Source: an uncultured Pelagibacteraceae bacterium (GTDB lineage Bacteria; Pseudomonadota; Alphaproteobacteria; Pelagibacterales; Pelagibacteraceae). From it: 64,000 nucleotides of DNA. Position numbers and translations under genes: made by a program. This document shows positions 47,606 to 55,741 of this stretch, in pieces. The notes under the pieces were generated by a model. The model saw only the letters and a list, made by a program, of their open reading frames with translations, was not told the origin of the DNA and ran no database searches. How positions within the stretch are numbered: the first letter of the stretch is position 1; the number at the start of each line of letters is the position of its first letter. The stretch lies in assembly GCA_902523095.1 (NCBI GenBank), contig CABYYE010000001.1:1-64000 (forward strand), written 5' to 3'.

Positions 47606-48477
47606 GATATTATTTCTACATTATTATTATTAATTTTTAGATTTCTATCTTTAAAGACAGAAAACTCTGGATCAAATAACTTTATAAGAGCAAAAGGATA
47701 AGGCTTATCAATTAAAATTCTACCAACAACACTATCATTGAACTTAATTTCGTCGCCAATTTTTAAATTTTTTTCCGACTTAATAGACATCAATTGTCTT
47801 CTGATTTTATTTTTAAGTTTCATCCTAGCAGTATTTTCTTGGCCAACATAACAACCTTTTTTAAAATCAATTGCATTTAATTTTTCAAAATTTATTTCAA
47901 GCCCAAATAATTTTTCTTTCAAATTTATTAGACCTTCAACTGGAATTCCTTTAAGGAAAGCTTTTTCTACATAGGATTTATTTCCTACAATCTTTAAATT
48001 AAGTTTTTTTATAGTTAAATAAAGTTTTTCTAAGGGTGAAATTATTCTTGCCCCTAAATCATTATCTCTAGGGTCAATAAAAATCGGACTTTCCCTATAT
48101 TTAAAGGTCGAGACCTCTTTACCCAATTCCTTTTGAATTATTTTGAAATTTTCAATATTCATTATTCCAACAACATAATTTGAAGATAAATCTTTTATTT
48201 CTACTTTTGACCTGATTTTGTATTTAGACAAATTGTTGGCGAGATCCTTTACAGAGTCCCCATCACAATCTAACAAATAACCTTCATCGTTTTTAATCAC
48301 AAAAAAATCAAATAGATATTTACCTTGGGGGCTAAATAATGCTGCAAAGATAGAGCTAGACTTAGAAACTTTATTTATATCATTTGTAATTATATTTTGG
48401 AGGTATTCTTTAGAGTCTTCACCGGTAATGGAAATTAATCCTCTATTTTCTAAAATAATAATCTGGTCTTTTTGCAT
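47602..48477 (-). CDS. ygfZ: Folate-binding protein YgfZ
   Basis: A 291-residue GcvT-like protein with the YgfZ signature KGCYVGQENTARMK near residues 207-220, containing the key Cys. YgfZ uses tetrahydrofolate to support repair or assembly of certain Fe-S enzymes. It is divergent from pyrC with 29 bases between starts and overlaps the DUF4396 gene. Confidence 0.92.
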   Translation of the reverse strand: MQKDQIIILENRGLISITGEDSKEYLQNIITNDINKVSKSSSIFAALFSPQGKYLFDFFVIKNDEGYLLDCDGDSVKDLANNLSKYKIRSKVEIKDLSSNYVVGIMNIENFKIIQKELGKEVSTFKYRESPIFIDPRDNDLGARIISPLEKLYLTIKKLNLKIVGNKSYVEKAFLKGIPVEGLINLKEKLFGLEINFEKLNAIDFKKGCYVGQENTARMKLKNKIRRQLMSIKSEKNLKIGDEIKFNDSVVGRILIDKPYPFALIKLFDPEFSVFKDRNLKINNNNVEIIS

Positions 48478-48485
48478 ATTAATAT

Positions 48486-48493
48486 ATTATAAT
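48486..48493. promoter_or_regulatory. Palindromic shared -10 between ygfZ and pyrC
   Basis: ATTATAAT is its own reverse complement and supplies a perfect TATAAT on both strands: 48488-48493 toward pyrC (13 bases before its ATG) and 48491-48486 toward ygfZ (8 bases before its ATG). It is the only such element in the 29-base gap. Confidence 0.55.
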
Positions 48494-48506
48494 AATTTTT
48501 TAAAAT

Positions 48507-49826
48507 ATGTCTGATAATTATAGTCTCATCATAAAAAACGGTTCTTGCTATATTAACGGTAAATTAGTCAAAACAGATCTTGGTTTATCAGGAAAGAAAA
48601 TTAAAAAGATAGGCAAAATAGCATTAAATAGCTCTAAAGTCTTTGATGCTACCAACAAAGTAATTCTTCCAGGAATTATAGACACGCAAGTTCATTTTCG
48701 TGAACCTGGATCAACTGATGCAGAAGATTTAGAAAGCGGCAGTAGAGCAGCAGTATTGGGTGGAGTAACTTCTTTATTTGAAATGCCTAATACAAATCCA
48801 CCAACTTCAAATTTGGTTGAGTTTGAAAAAAAACTTCAGTTAGCTAAAAATAGAATGCATAGTAATTATGCTTTTTATTTTGGAGCAACACCTGAAAACA
48901 CAAAACAACTCTCCCAACTTAAAAATTTAAAAGGATGTTGTGGTATAAAGCTCTTTGCGGGATCATCAACTGGCAATTTATTAGTCGATAAGGAGGCAGA
49001 CATAGAAAAAGTAATTTCAAAAGCTGATAGAATAGTTTCAATTCATTCAGAGGACGAAGAAATTTTAAATATAAGAAAAAAATTTATTAAAAAAGGAGAT
49101 GTTCATTCACATCCAGAATGGAGGAATAGTGAGACAGCGATGTCTTCAACTCGAAGGGTGGTTAAAATTGCAGAAAGATATAATAAAAAGATACATGTAT
49201 TACATGTTACCACTAAAGACGAAGTAGATTTTTTAGCAATGCATAAAAAAAATGTTACCTTTGAAACTACTCCTCAGCACCTAACTTTATATGCTCCAGA
49301 TTGTTATGATAAACTAGGAACATATGCTCAAATGAATCCCCCTTTAAGAACAAAAGACCATTACGATAGACTATGGACAGCAATAAAAAATAACGTTGTA
49401 GATGTATTAGGTTCTGATCATGCACCGCATACAAAAGAAAATAAACAAAAAGAATATCCTAACTCTCCATCAGGAATGCCAGGAGTTCAAACAATCTTTC
49501 CAGTAATGCTAGATCATGTAAATAACAACAAGCTTACACTAGAACAATTAATAAAGCTGATGTGTGAAAATCCCTGTAGAATATTTGGAATTATAGACAA
49601 AGGATATATCAAGGAAGAATTCGATGCTGATTTGACAATAGTAGACATGAATAAAGAGCAAGTCATTAAGGATGAAATGATTGCAAGCAAATGTGGTTGG
49701 ACACCATTTAATAACTATAAGATAAAAGGATTTCCAGTTGCGACAATAGTTAATGGTACAATTGTGATGAGCAATGGTAAAGTAGTTTCTAATCAAGTAG
49801 GCAAACCTCTTGATTTTAAATTATGA
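48507..49826 (+). CDS. pyrC: Dihydroorotase (class I type)
   Basis: A 439-residue amidohydrolase for the third step of pyrimidine synthesis. It has K148 in GIKLFAGSSTG (carboxylated Lys), H180, H233 in LHVTTK, and D304 in GSDHAPHT. The first metal motif, normally HxH, is Q61-V-H63 (GIIDTQVHFREPG), so one zinc ligand His is replaced by Gln. Similar DTQVH/DSQVH forms exist in alphaproteobacterial dihydroorotases as far as I recall, so this is probably a subfamily trait and not decay. Overlaps the cupredoxin gene by 4 bases. Confidence 0.88.
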   Translation: MSDNYSLIIKNGSCYINGKLVKTDLGLSGKKIKKIGKIALNSSKVFDATNKVILPGIIDTQVHFREPGSTDAEDLESGSRAAVLGGVTSLFEMPNTNPPTSNLVEFEKKLQLAKNRMHSNYAFYFGATPENTKQLSQLKNLKGCCGIKLFAGSSTGNLLVDKEADIEKVISKADRIVSIHSEDEEILNIRKKFIKKGDVHSHPEWRNSETAMSSTRRVVKIAERYNKKIHVLHVTTKDEVDFLAMHKKNVTFETTPQHLTLYAPDCYDKLGTYAQMNPPLRTKDHYDRLWTAIKNNVVDVLGSDHAPHTKENKQKEYPNSPSGMPGVQTIFPVMLDHVNNNKLTLEQLIKLMCENPCRIFGIIDKGYIKEEFDADLTIVDMNKEQVIKDEMIASKCGWTPFNNYKIKGFPVATIVNGTIVMSNGKVVSNQVGKPLDFKL

Positions 49827-50320
49827 AACGATTGATATTTATTTTAATTTTTATTCCTAATATCCTTTTTGCTGGATCAATGAATGCAATAGGTGTTAAA
49901 GGAAAAGAATCTGAAGTAAATAGAGTAATTAAAGTTTTAATGTATGATAATTACTATCAACCAAATAATTTCAAGATTAAAAAGAATGAGACAATCAAAT
50001 TTATAGTAATTAATAAAGGTGAATTAGTTCATGAATTCAATCTTGCAACTAAAGATATGCATTTAAAACATCAACCAGAAATGATGAAAATGGTTAAAAA
50101 TGAAATAATTTTGGCTGACAGAATTGATAAACAAAAAATGATGGAGGTTTCAAAAAAAGACCATTCAATGGCGCACAAGCATTCTAATAGCGTTTTACTA
50201 TCGCCAGGAGAAAGCGCAGAGCTAATTTGGAAATTTAGCAATACCTTAGATATAGAAGCAGCGTGCAACGTGCCCGGTCATTACGATGTTGGTATGATAG
50301 CTAAAATCGATAATATTTAA
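49823..50320 (+). CDS. Periplasmic cupredoxin-like copper protein
   Basis: A 165-residue protein with a signal peptide (residues 1-17, ending LFAG) and a plastocyanin-like fold. The type 1 copper ligand set is visible: H70 in GELVHEFN and C148, H153, M158 in AACNVPGHYDVGM. Between them lies an insert of about 40 residues unusually rich in Met and His (MHLKHQ, EMMKM, KMMEV, DHSMAHKH), which could bind extra Cu(I)/Cu(II). It could be an electron carrier or a copper chaperone. Translationally coupled to pyrC by an ATGA overlap although the functions are unrelated. Confidence 0.82.
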   Translation: MKRLIFILIFIPNILFAGSMNAIGVKGKESEVNRVIKVLMYDNYYQPNNFKIKKNETIKFIVINKGELVHEFNLATKDMHLKHQPEMMKMVKNEIILADRIDKQKMMEVSKKDHSMAHKHSNSVLLSPGESAELIWKFSNTLDIEAACNVPGHYDVGMIAKIDNI

Positions 50321-50321
50321 T

Positions 50322-52220
50322 TTAACTTTTTAGGATATTATTATCTTTTAAATCTTGTTTAATTTCATCCAATATAGCAGGATCATCAATAGTGGCAGGC
50401 ATTTTATAAGGCTCGTTATCCGCAATTTTTCTTACAGTTCCTCTTAATATTTTTCCTGATCTTGTTTTAGGAAGTCTTTTAACAACGATTGCATTTTTAA
50501 AAGCAGCAACAGGACCTACTTTATCTCTGACCATTTTTACGCATTCGGAAATAATATCTTTTTTGTCCTTTGTAACACCTGCTTTTAAAGCTAGTAGACC
50601 TATAGGTAACTGCCCTTTAAGTTTATCGGCAATACCTAAAACTGCACATTCTGCGACATCTGTATGTTCTGCCAATACTTCTTCAATTGCTCCTGTAGAC
50701 AGTCTATGACCTGCAACATTTATTATGTCATCGGTTCGTGACATGATCCAAACATATCCATCTTCATCTATATGTCCTGCATCGTAGGTTAAATAATAGC
50801 CAGGATATGTTGACATATAATTTTCTTTATATCTTTTATCTGCCCCCCAAAGAGTTGGAAAAGTTCCAGGAGGTAGAGGAAGTTTTACAACTATATCCCC
50901 CATTTTACCTGGACCAACTTCTTTACCCTCAGAATTTAATACTTTTAAATCGTAACCTGGAACTGGTTTGAATGCAGAACCATATTTTACAGGAAAAGAC
51001 TCTATACCAGTACAATCAGATGTTATTGCCCAACTTGTTTCTGTTTGCCACCAGTGATCTATAACTGGAGAACCCGAAAGTTTTTCAAACCATTTAATCG
51101 TATCTGGATCAGCTCTTTCACCGGCAAGAAAGAGTTTTTCAAATTTACTTAAGTCATATTTTTTAAAAAAATCACCATTAGGATCTTCTTTTTTGATTGC
51201 TCTAATAGCAGTTGGAGCTGTGAAAAGAGATTTAACTTTATGTTCTGAAATAACTCTCCAAAAAACTCCTGCATCAGGAGTTCCTACTGGTTTTCCTTCA
51301 AATAAAACAGTAGTACATCCATAAAATAAAGGTGCGTAGACAATATAAGAGTGACCTACAATCCATCCAATATCACTAGCTGACCACCACACATCATCTT
51401 GATCAATATTATAAATATTTTTCATTGTCCATTTTAAAGCAACTATATGTCCTCCGATGTCTCTGACAATTCCTTTAGGTAATCCTGTAGTGCCAGAAGT
51501 ATAAAGTATATAAGCATAATCATTAGCATTCATCTTTTCACACTCTGCAGGTTTTACGTCTTTAAGAGACTCATCCCAATCAATATCTATTTTAGGATTT
51601 AATTCTGCTTTATCTTTTTCTCTTTGATAAATTATACATTTACTTGGTTTATGATTTGCAATCTCGAGTGCTTTGTTGACTAGAGGTTTGTAATGTACAG
51701 TTCTGCCAGGCTCGTAACCGCAAGATGCTGATATAATCAATTTAGCTTTTGAGTCATCTATTCTGCTAGCTAGTTCGTTTGCAGCAAAGCCTCCAAAAAC
51801 TACAGAGTGTACTGCACCTATTCTTCCACAAGCTAACATTGCAATAACTGCTTCAGGAATCATGGGCATATAAATAATTACTCTATCGCCTTTATTAATT
51901 CCTTGTTTTTTTAAAGCTCCTGCAAATAAAGCCACTTTGTCTCTTAAACTTTTGTAAGAAATTTTTTTTTGAATACCAGTTATTGGGCTGTCATAGATTA
52001 TTGCTAATTTTTCTCCTCTACCTTTATCAATATGATGATCCAAAGCGTTGTAACATGTGTTTGTCACTCCATCTTCAAACCATTTATAAAAAGGAGGATT
52101 GCTTGAATTAAGAATTTTAGTTGGTTTTTTATACCAAAATATATCTTCAGATACATTCTTCCAAAATTCCTCTCTATTTTTGATAGAATTATCGTAGATT
52201 TCCTTGTATTTTCGACTCAA
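50322..52220 (-). CDS. prpE: Propionyl-CoA synthetase (PrpE-type acyl-CoA synthetase)
   Basis: A 632-residue ANL-superfamily enzyme of the acetyl/propionyl-CoA synthetase group. Motifs: YILYTSGTTGLPKG for ATP binding, WWQTETSWA, YYLTYDAGHIDEDGY and the acetylatable catalytic Lys in RSGKILRG. The PrpE subgroup is suggested by VGHSYIVYAPLFYG and RDIGGH. It activates propionate, or acetate, for the methylcitrate/methylmalonyl route. It is divergent from proteorhodopsin across 225 bases, the largest gap in this window. Confidence 0.88.
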   Translation of the reverse strand: MSRKYKEIYDNSIKNREEFWKNVSEDIFWYKKPTKILNSSNPPFYKWFEDGVTNTCYNALDHHIDKGRGEKLAIIYDSPITGIQKKISYKSLRDKVALFAGALKKQGINKGDRVIIYMPMIPEAVIAMLACGRIGAVHSVVFGGFAANELASRIDDSKAKLIISASCGYEPGRTVHYKPLVNKALEIANHKPSKCIIYQREKDKAELNPKIDIDWDESLKDVKPAECEKMNANDYAYILYTSGTTGLPKGIVRDIGGHIVALKWTMKNIYNIDQDDVWWSASDIGWIVGHSYIVYAPLFYGCTTVLFEGKPVGTPDAGVFWRVISEHKVKSLFTAPTAIRAIKKEDPNGDFFKKYDLSKFEKLFLAGERADPDTIKWFEKLSGSPVIDHWWQTETSWAITSDCTGIESFPVKYGSAFKPVPGYDLKVLNSEGKEVGPGKMGDIVVKLPLPPGTFPTLWGADKRYKENYMSTYPGYYLTYDAGHIDEDGYVWIMSRTDDIINVAGHRLSTGAIEEVLAEHTDVAECAVLGIADKLKGQLPIGLLALKAGVTKDKKDIISECVKMVRDKVGPVAAFKNAIVVKRLPKTRSGKILRGTVRKIADNEPYKMPATIDDPAILDEIKQDLKDNNILKS

Positions 52221-52396
52221 TTTAATTCCTCAGAAATGTTAATTTATTACCTACTATTTCATAAATATCCCCAAAAAAAAACAAAAAATCCAATAAAAAC
52301 AGGCTTTTTTAGGCAAAAAAACACTTCACTGTAACTTCAATATTTATTAAGGTTCGCCAACTTATTCGTAAATGAAGAGTAAATCGTTTATTGAAT

Positions 52397-52412
52397 AGTT
52401 TAATATTAAACT
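52397..52412. promoter_or_regulatory. 16-base perfect palindrome upstream of proteorhodopsin
   Basis: AGTTTAATATTAAACT is a perfect inverted repeat 33 bases before the proteorhodopsin ATG, inside the 225-base gap shared with prpE (52221-52445). It contains TAATAT, so it may be a -10 region with an overlapping operator. Nothing else in the gap is clearly structured; two GCCT-type short repeats near 52302-52314 were noted. Confidence 0.4.
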
Positions 52413-52432
52413 AAAAAGGAAAACTAACTAAC

Positions 52433-52440
52433 GAGGGAGG
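52433..52440 (+). promoter_or_regulatory. Strong ribosome binding site of proteorhodopsin
   Basis: GAGGGAGG lies 5 bases before the ATG at 52446. Few genes in this window have such a strong Shine-Dalgarno sequence, consistent with high expression of this abundant membrane protein. Confidence 0.75.
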
Positions 52441-52445
52441 TTTTC

Positions 52446-53216
52446 ATGAGAAAATTAAGTCTATTTGCTTTAGCAGCTGTTGCCGTTTTAGGTATTACTA
52501 GCTCAGCTAACGCAGCGACTCCCATGCTTGAGACAGGAGATTTCGTAGGAATATCTTTCTGGCTTGTGTCAATGGGTATGATTGCAACAACTGTATTCTT
52601 TTTTGCTGAAAGAAACACAGTAGCTGCATCATGGAGAACATCAATTTCAGTAGCTGGACTAGTTACTGGTGTTGCGTTCATTCACTATATGTACATGAGA
52701 GAAGTTTGGGTGACTACAGGTGATACGCCAACAGTATACAGATATATTGACTGGTTAATCACTGTTCCACTTCAAATGGTAGAATTCTATCTAATCTTGG
52801 CAGCTGTAAGAAAAGTGCCAAGCTCTATATTCTGGAAACTATTAATTGGTTCATTAGTAATGTTAATCGGCGGATATTTAGGTGAAGCAGGTTACATTCA
52901 ACCATTTGTAGGTTTCGTAATCGGAATGGCTGGATGGATCTACATCTTGTTTGAAATATTCTCAGGTGAGGCAGGAACAATGGCTGCTAAAACTGGAAAC
53001 AAAGCGATGACTACTGCTTTCAGTGCAATGAGAATAATCGTAACTATTGGTTGGGCTATATATCCATTAGGATATGTATTCGGTTACCTAACTGGTGGCG
53101 TAGATGCAAATGCATTGAACATAATTTACAACTTAGCTGACTTTATTAACAAGATCGCTTTCGGTCTTGTGATTTGGGCAGCAGCAATGCAAAACACAAG
53201 ATTATCATCTAGATAA
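52446..53216 (+). CDS. Proteorhodopsin, blue-absorbing type
   Basis: A 256-residue light-driven proton pump with a cleaved signal peptide (residues 1-23) and seven membrane helices. Key residues: H80 (GPR H75), primary acceptor D102 (D97), spectral-tuning Q110 (position 105), proton donor E113 (E108) and the retinal Schiff-base lysine K236 (K231). The D/T/E triad (D102, T106, E113) marks a proton pump; Gln at the tuning site marks blue absorption, as in open-ocean SAR11. It stands alone transcriptionally: a strong RBS before and a terminator after. No retinal synthesis genes are in the window. Confidence 0.97.
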   Translation: MRKLSLFALAAVAVLGITSSANAATPMLETGDFVGISFWLVSMGMIATTVFFFAERNTVAASWRTSISVAGLVTGVAFIHYMYMREVWVTTGDTPTVYRYIDWLITVPLQMVEFYLILAAVRKVPSSIFWKLLIGSLVMLIGGYLGEAGYIQPFVGFVIGMAGWIYILFEIFSGEAGTMAAKTGNKAMTTAFSAMRIIVTIGWAIYPLGYVFGYLTGGVDANALNIIYNLADFINKIAFGLVIWAAAMQNTRLSSR

Positions 53217-53231
53217 TAGATTATAAGCTTT

Positions 53232-53272
53232 AAAAAGGGCGAGTATGTTTTACATACTTGCCCTTTTTTTTT
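53232..53272 (+). terminator. Intrinsic terminator after proteorhodopsin
   Basis: A 17-base stem (AAAAAGGGCGAGTATGT at 53232-53248 pairing with 53252-53268, one G-U pair) with a 3-base loop, followed by a T run to 53272. This is the strongest terminator in the window and makes proteorhodopsin a monocistronic unit. Confidence 0.92.
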
Positions 53273-53291
53273 AGATACTTATATTATATTT

Positions 53292-53612
53292 ATGCCCAAA
53301 ATTACTTACAAAGATGTTCGAGGAAACTCTAAAACAATAGAGGTTGATAATGGTCTTACTGTAATGGAAGGGGCGATACAAAACGATGTTTCTGGTATAG
53401 ACGCTGATTGCGGAGGATCAATGGCTTGCGCAACTTGCCATGTTTATGTCGAAGAAAAATGGTTAGATAAAATTCCTAAAGCTGAAGAAGGAGAAATTGA
53501 TATGGTAGATATGGCTTTTGAACCAAAAAAAAATAGTAGACTTAGTTGTCAAATTATTGTGACGGATGAATTAAACGGATTAATCGTAACAACACCAGAG
53601 AAACAATCATAA
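53292..53612 (+). CDS. [2Fe-2S] ferredoxin (adrenodoxin type)
   Basis: A 106-residue ferredoxin with cluster cysteines in DCGGSMACATCHVYV and LSCQI, the C-x5-C-x2-C...C spacing of vertebrate/bacterial-type [2Fe-2S] ferredoxins. It carries single electrons to a partner such as a hydroxylase or Fe-S assembly. Its stop shares a base with the start of the following reductase gene, which is its probable electron donor. Confidence 0.93.
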   Translation: MPKITYKDVRGNSKTIEVDNGLTVMEGAIQNDVSGIDADCGGSMACATCHVYVEEKWLDKIPKAEEGEIDMVDMAFEPKKNSRLSCQIIVTDELNGLIVTTPEKQS

Positions 53613-54625
53613 TGAATAAAACTGACGTAATTATTATTGGAGCTGGACCAGTAGGTCTTTTTGCAGTACACCAATTAGGAATCAAAGGATTGAAAGCTGT
53701 AGTGATTGATAATTTAGATAAAGCTGGAGGCCAATGTATCGAGTTATATCCTGATAAACCAATATATGATATCCCTGCAATTCCAGAATGCACAGGCAAA
53801 GAGCTAACAAATAGATTATTAGAACAGATAAAACCTTTTAAAACTAAATTTTATCTTAACGAAAGAGTTGAAGAAGTAAAATCTAAAGATGATAATTGGA
53901 TTGTCAAAACAAGCAATAAAAATGAATTTATTGCACCTAATATCATAATTGCTGGAGGAGTTGGATCATTTGAGCCAAGAAAACTTTCAACACAAAATAC
54001 TGAAAAATTTGAAGGAAAGTCAATTTTTTATTCAGTTAAAAGCAAAGAAGAATTTAAAAATAAAAATATATGTGTTTTTGGAGGAGGAGACTCCGCTTTA
54101 GATTGGACATTAGAATTATCTAAATATTCAAAAATTACTTTAATTCATAGAAGAGATAATTTTAGAGGTGCACCCCATACTTTAAATGAAATAAAAAAAC
54201 TCCAAAAAGATGGAAAAATTTCAATTAAAACACCTTTTCAGTTAGACAGAATTGAAGGAGATAAAAAAATTACTGCAATAATTATCAAAGATGACAATGG
54301 CAAAAAAGAAAAAATACCAGCTGATATAGTTTTAAGTTTTTTTGGTCTTGTAATGAAACTTGGACCTATAGCTGAATGGGGGCTAAATATGGATAAAAAA
54401 ACAATTACAGTTAATCCAAATAATTTTGAAACAAATAAAAAAGGGATATTCGCTGCTGGAGATATATGCAGCTATCCTGGTAAATTAAAATTGATACTTT
54501 CAGGATTTCATGAAGTTGCATTAGCATCAGTAGAATGCTTTAAAAGAGCTCGACCAAACGAAAAATATAGATTTGAATTCACCACTTCATCTAAGACTAT
54601 ACAAGATAGACTTGGAAAAAAATGA
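53612..54625 (+). CDS. Thioredoxin-reductase-like ferredoxin-NADP reductase
   Basis: A 337-residue FAD/NAD(P)-binding protein. The FAD motif GAGPVGLFAVHQLG and GGQCIELYPDKPIYDIPA are as in TrxR-like ferredoxin-NADP(+) reductases; the NADPH domain has GGGDSALDW, and the end has FAAGDICSYPG. The CxxC redox pair of thioredoxin reductase is missing, so the common annotation 'thioredoxin reductase' would be wrong. Adjacent ferredoxin supports the FNR assignment. Overlaps GST by 4 bases. Confidence 0.88.
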   Translation: MNKTDVIIIGAGPVGLFAVHQLGIKGLKAVVIDNLDKAGGQCIELYPDKPIYDIPAIPECTGKELTNRLLEQIKPFKTKFYLNERVEEVKSKDDNWIVKTSNKNEFIAPNIIIAGGVGSFEPRKLSTQNTEKFEGKSIFYSVKSKEEFKNKNICVFGGGDSALDWTLELSKYSKITLIHRRDNFRGAPHTLNEIKKLQKDGKISIKTPFQLDRIEGDKKITAIIIKDDNGKKEKIPADIVLSFFGLVMKLGPIAEWGLNMDKKTITVNPNNFETNKKGIFAAGDICSYPGKLKLILSGFHEVALASVECFKRARPNEKYRFEFTTSSKTIQDRLGKK

Positions 54626-55248
54626 TTGAACTTTTAACTGCCGACACTCCTAACGGTAAAAAGATATCAATCATGCTAGAAGAAATTAAATTTGATTATA
54701 AGGTAACAAAAGTCAATTTATTTAAAGACGAACAGTTCAAACCAGAATTTAAAAAATTAAGCCCATTTAAAAAAATTCCTGTCATTATTGACCATGAGGT
54801 TAATAAAAGTCTTTTTGAGTCCGGTGCAATTTTAATGTACTTAGGAGAAAAAAGTGGAATGTTTTACAACAAAGAGCAAAGATCAGATATTAATCAGTGG
54901 TTGATGGGACAAATGGCTTATGTAGGTCCAATGTTAGGTCAACATCATCAGTTTCATCACTATAATCCTGGAAAAAGTGAATTTGGTGAAAAAAGATACT
55001 TTAAAATTTCCACTCAGATTTATAAAGATTTAGATGAGAGACTTGAAGTTTCAAACTTTTTAGCCGGAAAAGATTATACGATTGCAGATATTGCTACTTT
55101 CCCATGGATAGCTAGGCATGAATGGCATGATATTGGATTAAAGAAATTTAAAAATTTAACAAGATGGTATTTAGAAATCTCTGAAAGAGTTGCTGTTCAA
55201 AAAGGCTATGATCTTTTAAATAAAGGAGAAAAAATACCTAATGTTTAA
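54622..55248 (+). CDS. Glutathione S-transferase family protein (YfcG/Ure2p-like)
   Basis: A 208-residue GST with an N-terminal thioredoxin-like domain (LLTADTPNGKKISIMLEEI, KIPVIID, FESGAILMYLGEKSG) and a C-terminal helical domain (FLAGKDYTIADIATFPWI). The TPNGKK start resembles disulphide-bond oxidoreductase YfcG. It is last in the ferredoxin-FNR-GST operon. TAA stop overlaps that of dksA in TTAA (55245-55248). Confidence 0.88.
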   Translation: MIELLTADTPNGKKISIMLEEIKFDYKVTKVNLFKDEQFKPEFKKLSPFKKIPVIIDHEVNKSLFESGAILMYLGEKSGMFYNKEQRSDINQWLMGQMAYVGPMLGQHHQFHHYNPGKSEFGEKRYFKISTQIYKDLDERLEVSNFLAGKDYTIADIATFPWIARHEWHDIGLKKFKNLTRWYLEISERVAVQKGYDLLNKGEKIPNV

Positions 55249-55670
55249 TCATCAATAAAAATTTTTTCGTTTCGCTCATGTTTCTCTTGTGATTCTATTG
55301 ATAAAGTCGCAACTGGTCTTGCCATTAATCTTTTTAAACCAATAGGTTCTCCAGTTTCTTCACAAAAACCATACGTGCCATCTTTCAATCTTTGTAACGC
55401 AGCATTAATCTTTGAAATTAATTTTCTGCTTCTATTTAAAGCCTTCATTTCTACTGACTTCTCCGTGTAAGAAGAAGCTTGGTCTACAATATCAGCAGAT
55501 GATACGTTATCATCACCAGAATTAAGCAAGTTTCCGACGTTGTTTGTTTTTATAATATCTTTCTTCCATCTAATAAGCTCCTCTGTGAAAAATTTTTTGT
55601 GCTTTGAACACATATATTTTTCTTTAGAATTAGGAGTATATTTTTTTTTAACAGTTTTTTTTTTAAGCAT
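55245..55670 (-). CDS. dksA: RNA polymerase-binding factor DksA, zinc-less type
   Basis: A 141-residue DksA-like protein. The tip motif DxxDxA is present as D60-I-V-D63-Q-A65, and GTYGFCEETGEPIGLKRLMARPVATL is the C-terminal fold. Only one (C103) of the four zinc Cys remains; alphaproteobacteria commonly have such Cys-poor DksA variants that work without zinc. DksA with ppGpp adjusts rRNA and amino acid gene transcription. An 18-residue Lys-rich stretch starts the protein. Confidence 0.9.
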   Translation of the reverse strand: MLKKKTVKKKYTPNSKEKYMCSKHKKFFTEELIRWKKDIIKTNNVGNLLNSGDDNVSSADIVDQASSYTEKSVEMKALNRSRKLISKINAALQRLKDGTYGFCEETGEPIGLKRLMARPVATLSIESQEKHERNEKIFIDD

Positions 55671-55741
55671 TTTTGAATTTCGGCAGTATATGTTTGAATT
55701 TTATCGTGTCAATAGCTTTTATATTGTATTAATTTAAGCAA

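Noticed and set aside
52372-52398. Eight-codon upstream frame before proteorhodopsin as a possible leader peptide
   Set aside because: No ribosome binding site, no regulatory codon run, and no terminator/antiterminator pair around it.
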